A DNA stretch of 10,832 nucleotides. Origin: an uncultured Coriobacteriia bacterium (GTDB lineage Bacteria; Actinomycetota; Coriobacteriia; Coriobacteriales; QAMH01). The position numbers and the translations under genes are program-made. Positions 9,354 to 10,832 of the stretch are shown piece by piece. The stretch lies in the NCBI GenBank assembly GCA_902478425.1, contig CABSKV010000048.1, positions 1 through 10,832 on the forward strand, read 5' to 3'. Every line of letters starts with the position of its first letter. The stretch's first letter is position 1. Under the pieces are notes generated by a model. That model did not search any database. It was not told the origin of the DNA and was given only the letters and a program-made list of their open reading frames with translations.

Positions 9354-10832
9354 TCATGTCGGCCAGGGCCTGTCGGTCGATTTTACCGTTCTTGGTGAGC
9401 GGCATGCCATCCAGTTGCCGAATCTTGTTGGGAACCATGTACTGCGGCAGGAGGCCCTTGAGGGTCTCGGCGAGGGCATCCTTCTCGCACGCGCCCACGT
9501 AGAACATGAGGATGCGCTTCTTGCGCGCGTCGTAGATCGTGCACGCGCGGGTCACGCCCTCGATGCCATGCGCCGCCGCGTCGATTTCGCCGAGCTCGAT
9601 GCGCTGGCCCAGATGCTTGATCTGGTGGTCCTTGCGCCCGCGGTACACGAAGCGCCCGACCTTGTCGAGCATGCCGATGTCGCCCGTGCGATACATCGTC
9701 TCGGGAAACGCCGGCATAAGCGGGTTTTGCACGAAGGCCTCGGCCGTCTTCTCCGGGTCGTTGTAGTAGCCAAGCGCCAGGCAAGTCCCGACGACGCAGA
9801 TCTCGCCCTCGACATCGGGCTCGTCAATCAGCCGGTCCTCCTCGTCGAGCAAGAAGACGCGCTCGTTGGGAAAGGGCCTGCCCATGGGGATGACCTCGTC
9901 CTTCTCGTAATCGCGCACGATGATGTGGTACGTGCAGTTGCAAGTCACCTCGGTGGGGCCGTACACGTTCACGAACATGGCGTCGGGCAGCGCGGCGCGC
10001 CAGACGGCGAGCTGCTTGGGCGGCATGACCTCGCCGCTGAAGATGACCATGCGAATCGTCGTGGGCACACGGTAATCGAAACCACCCATCATCGAGACGA
10101 AGCACATGGCGCTCACGGCCCAGGTGCAGACGGTGACCTCGCGTTCGACGAGGAAGTCCATGAGGTTCACGGGGATGCTGAAGTACTCGCGCGGGATCAT
10201 CTGCACGGTCGCGCCGGTGGCAAGGGCACTGTAGATGTCCTTGACCGAGACATCGAAGTCGAACGGCGCCTGGTTGGCCAGCACATCGTCTCTCGTTATG
10301 TCGAATATCGAGACGAAGGAGCCGATGAAATCGATCACGGAGCGATGGCACACGGCCACGCCCTTGGGAGTGCCCGTGGAGCCGGAGGTGAAATTGACGT
10401 ACAGCGGGTCGAGGTCGAGCGACGCGGCACGGCGGCTGGCGAGCAGCGTGCTATCGGTGCGCGTGTCGATGATGTCCTCGAGGCAGACGACGATGTGGCC
10501 CTCGAAGGCGCTGCGTGCGGCGTCGATGTTACGCGCATCGGCGATCACGAGCGGGGCGGCGAGCTTGTCGACGATGGCGCGGGCACGGGTTGCGGGCTGG
10601 CGCACGTCGATGATCGAGTAGCAGCAGCGCGCGTAGACGGCGCCGAACATGGCGGCGAGCGCGAGCGTGCTCTTCTCCATGTAGCAGGCGATGGGGCTGA
10701 GCTCGTCGACGTGCGCGGCAAGGTAGGACCCGACGGCGCGGGCGCGGCGCATGAGGTCGAGGAAGCTGACCTCGCCGTTCTCGTCCGCGAACGCGGTCTT
10801 ATCCGGCAGCTCGCAGGCCCTCGCCTCGAGCC
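9349..10832 (-). CDS. Amino-acid adenylation enzyme, NRPS/DltA-like (5' end outside the window)
   Basis: An ANL-family enzyme that activates a carboxylate, probably of an amino acid, as the AMP ester and loads it onto a carrier protein. The reading frame stays open to the window end, so the start is not visible; 493 residues can be read, beginning LEARACELPDKTAFADENGE, typical of the very N-terminus. Motifs in order: TSGSTGTPKG (visible 148-157), FDFDVSV, YGPTE (290-294), YRTGD (380-384), GRKDHQIKHLGQRIELGEID, and NGKIDR with the catalytic Lys (483). FDVSV carries the Asp used by amino-acid adenylation domains to hold the alpha-amino group. The protein stops right after the A10 motif, with no fused carrier or condensation domain, like DltA; the separate carrier is probably the 7711-7956 product. 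Substrate cannot be read by eye; D-alanine is only one possibility. Confidence 0.88.
   Translation of the reverse strand, partial: LEARACELPDKTAFADENGEVSFLDLMRRARAVGSYLAAHVDELSPIACYMEKSTLALAAMFGAVYARCCYSIIDVRQPATRARAIVDKLAAPLVIADARNIDAARSAFEGHIVVCLEDIIDTRTDSTLLASRRAASLDLDPLYVNFTSGSTGTPKGVAVCHRSVIDFIGSFVSIFDITRDDVLANQAPFDFDVSVKDIYSALATGATVQMIPREYFSIPVNLMDFLVEREVTVCTWAVSAMCFVSMMGGFDYRVPTTIRMVIFSGEVMPPKQLAVWRAALPDAMFVNVYGPTEVTCNCTYHIIVRDYEKDEVIPMGRPFPNERVFLLDEEDRLIDEPDVEGEICVVGTCLALGYYNDPEKTAEAFVQNPLMPAFPETMYRTGDIGMLDKVGRFVYRGRKDHQIKHLGQRIELGEIDAAAHGIEGVTRACTIYDARKKRILMFYVGACEKDALAETLKGLLPQYMVPNKIRQLDGMPLTKNGKIDRQALADMK

Noticed and set aside
7711..10832. A complete dlt operon for D-alanylation of teichoic acid
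   Set aside because: No DltB or DltD is visible and a decarboxylase sits in the middle. The adenylation enzyme and carrier are DltA/DltC-like, but the assignment as dltA and dltC would go beyond the evidence.

Overview
The window reads as chromosomal DNA from a high-GC Gram-positive anaerobe, most likely an actinobacterium of the class Coriobacteriia. That placement is inferred from high GC content, strong Shine-Dalgarno sites, a FeoA/FeoB set with a FeoB-associated Cys-rich peptide, [NiFe]-hydrogenase maturation genes beside Tat genes, and a gut-anaerobe-like adenylation/decarboxylase/carrier-protein set. No rRNA or other taxonomic marker is present, so the class is a guess. I see no transposase, tRNA, rRNA or CRISPR array, and no gene-free stretch longer than about 175 bases.

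Left part (86-2488, + strand): a tight operon tatB-tatC-hypA-hypB. TatB/TatC form a twin-arginine translocase and HypA/HypB deliver nickel to hydrogenases. This suggests a unit that matures and exports folded metalloenzymes, although no hydrogenase lies in the window. The operon converges on ahcY (2541-3800, - strand), which encodes S-adenosylhomocysteine hydrolase. The two share a palindromic terminator.

Centre (3801-7628): a ferrous iron locus. A small Cys-rich membrane peptide (3971-4213, +) and a short MntR/DtxR-type metal regulator (4363-4782, +) face feoB (4955-7189, -) and feoA (7345-7569, -). Four copies of a 16-base palindrome of the form GTTAGC-N4-GCTAAC lie in front of the peptide gene (one), feoB (one) and feoA (two). 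They are good candidates for the operator of the adjacent regulator. feoA has its own terminator, so feoA and feoB look separately controlled.

Right part (7711-10832, - strand): an NRPS-type/DltA-like adenylation enzyme (cut by the window end), a fold-III PLP decarboxylase with non-canonical substrate residues, and a stand-alone DltC-like acyl carrier protein. Together they look like a pathway that activates an amino acid and holds it on a carrier protein; the product is unknown.

Across the window, nearly every intergenic space contains a member of one palindromic repeat family with TGAGACA/TGTCTCA arms, 11 copies in 10.8 kb. One subtype (GCCGGGGCAC core, A) sits at gene 3' ends in a fixed orientation; four stop codons lie inside the repeat arm and a fifth directly abuts it. 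The other subtype (GCGAGACTGAGCG-like core, B) is confined to the iron locus. In two places a TTGTCT repeat arm is positioned to act as a promoter -35 element. This repeat family, and the unassigned three-gene carrier-protein pathway, are the most interesting content.
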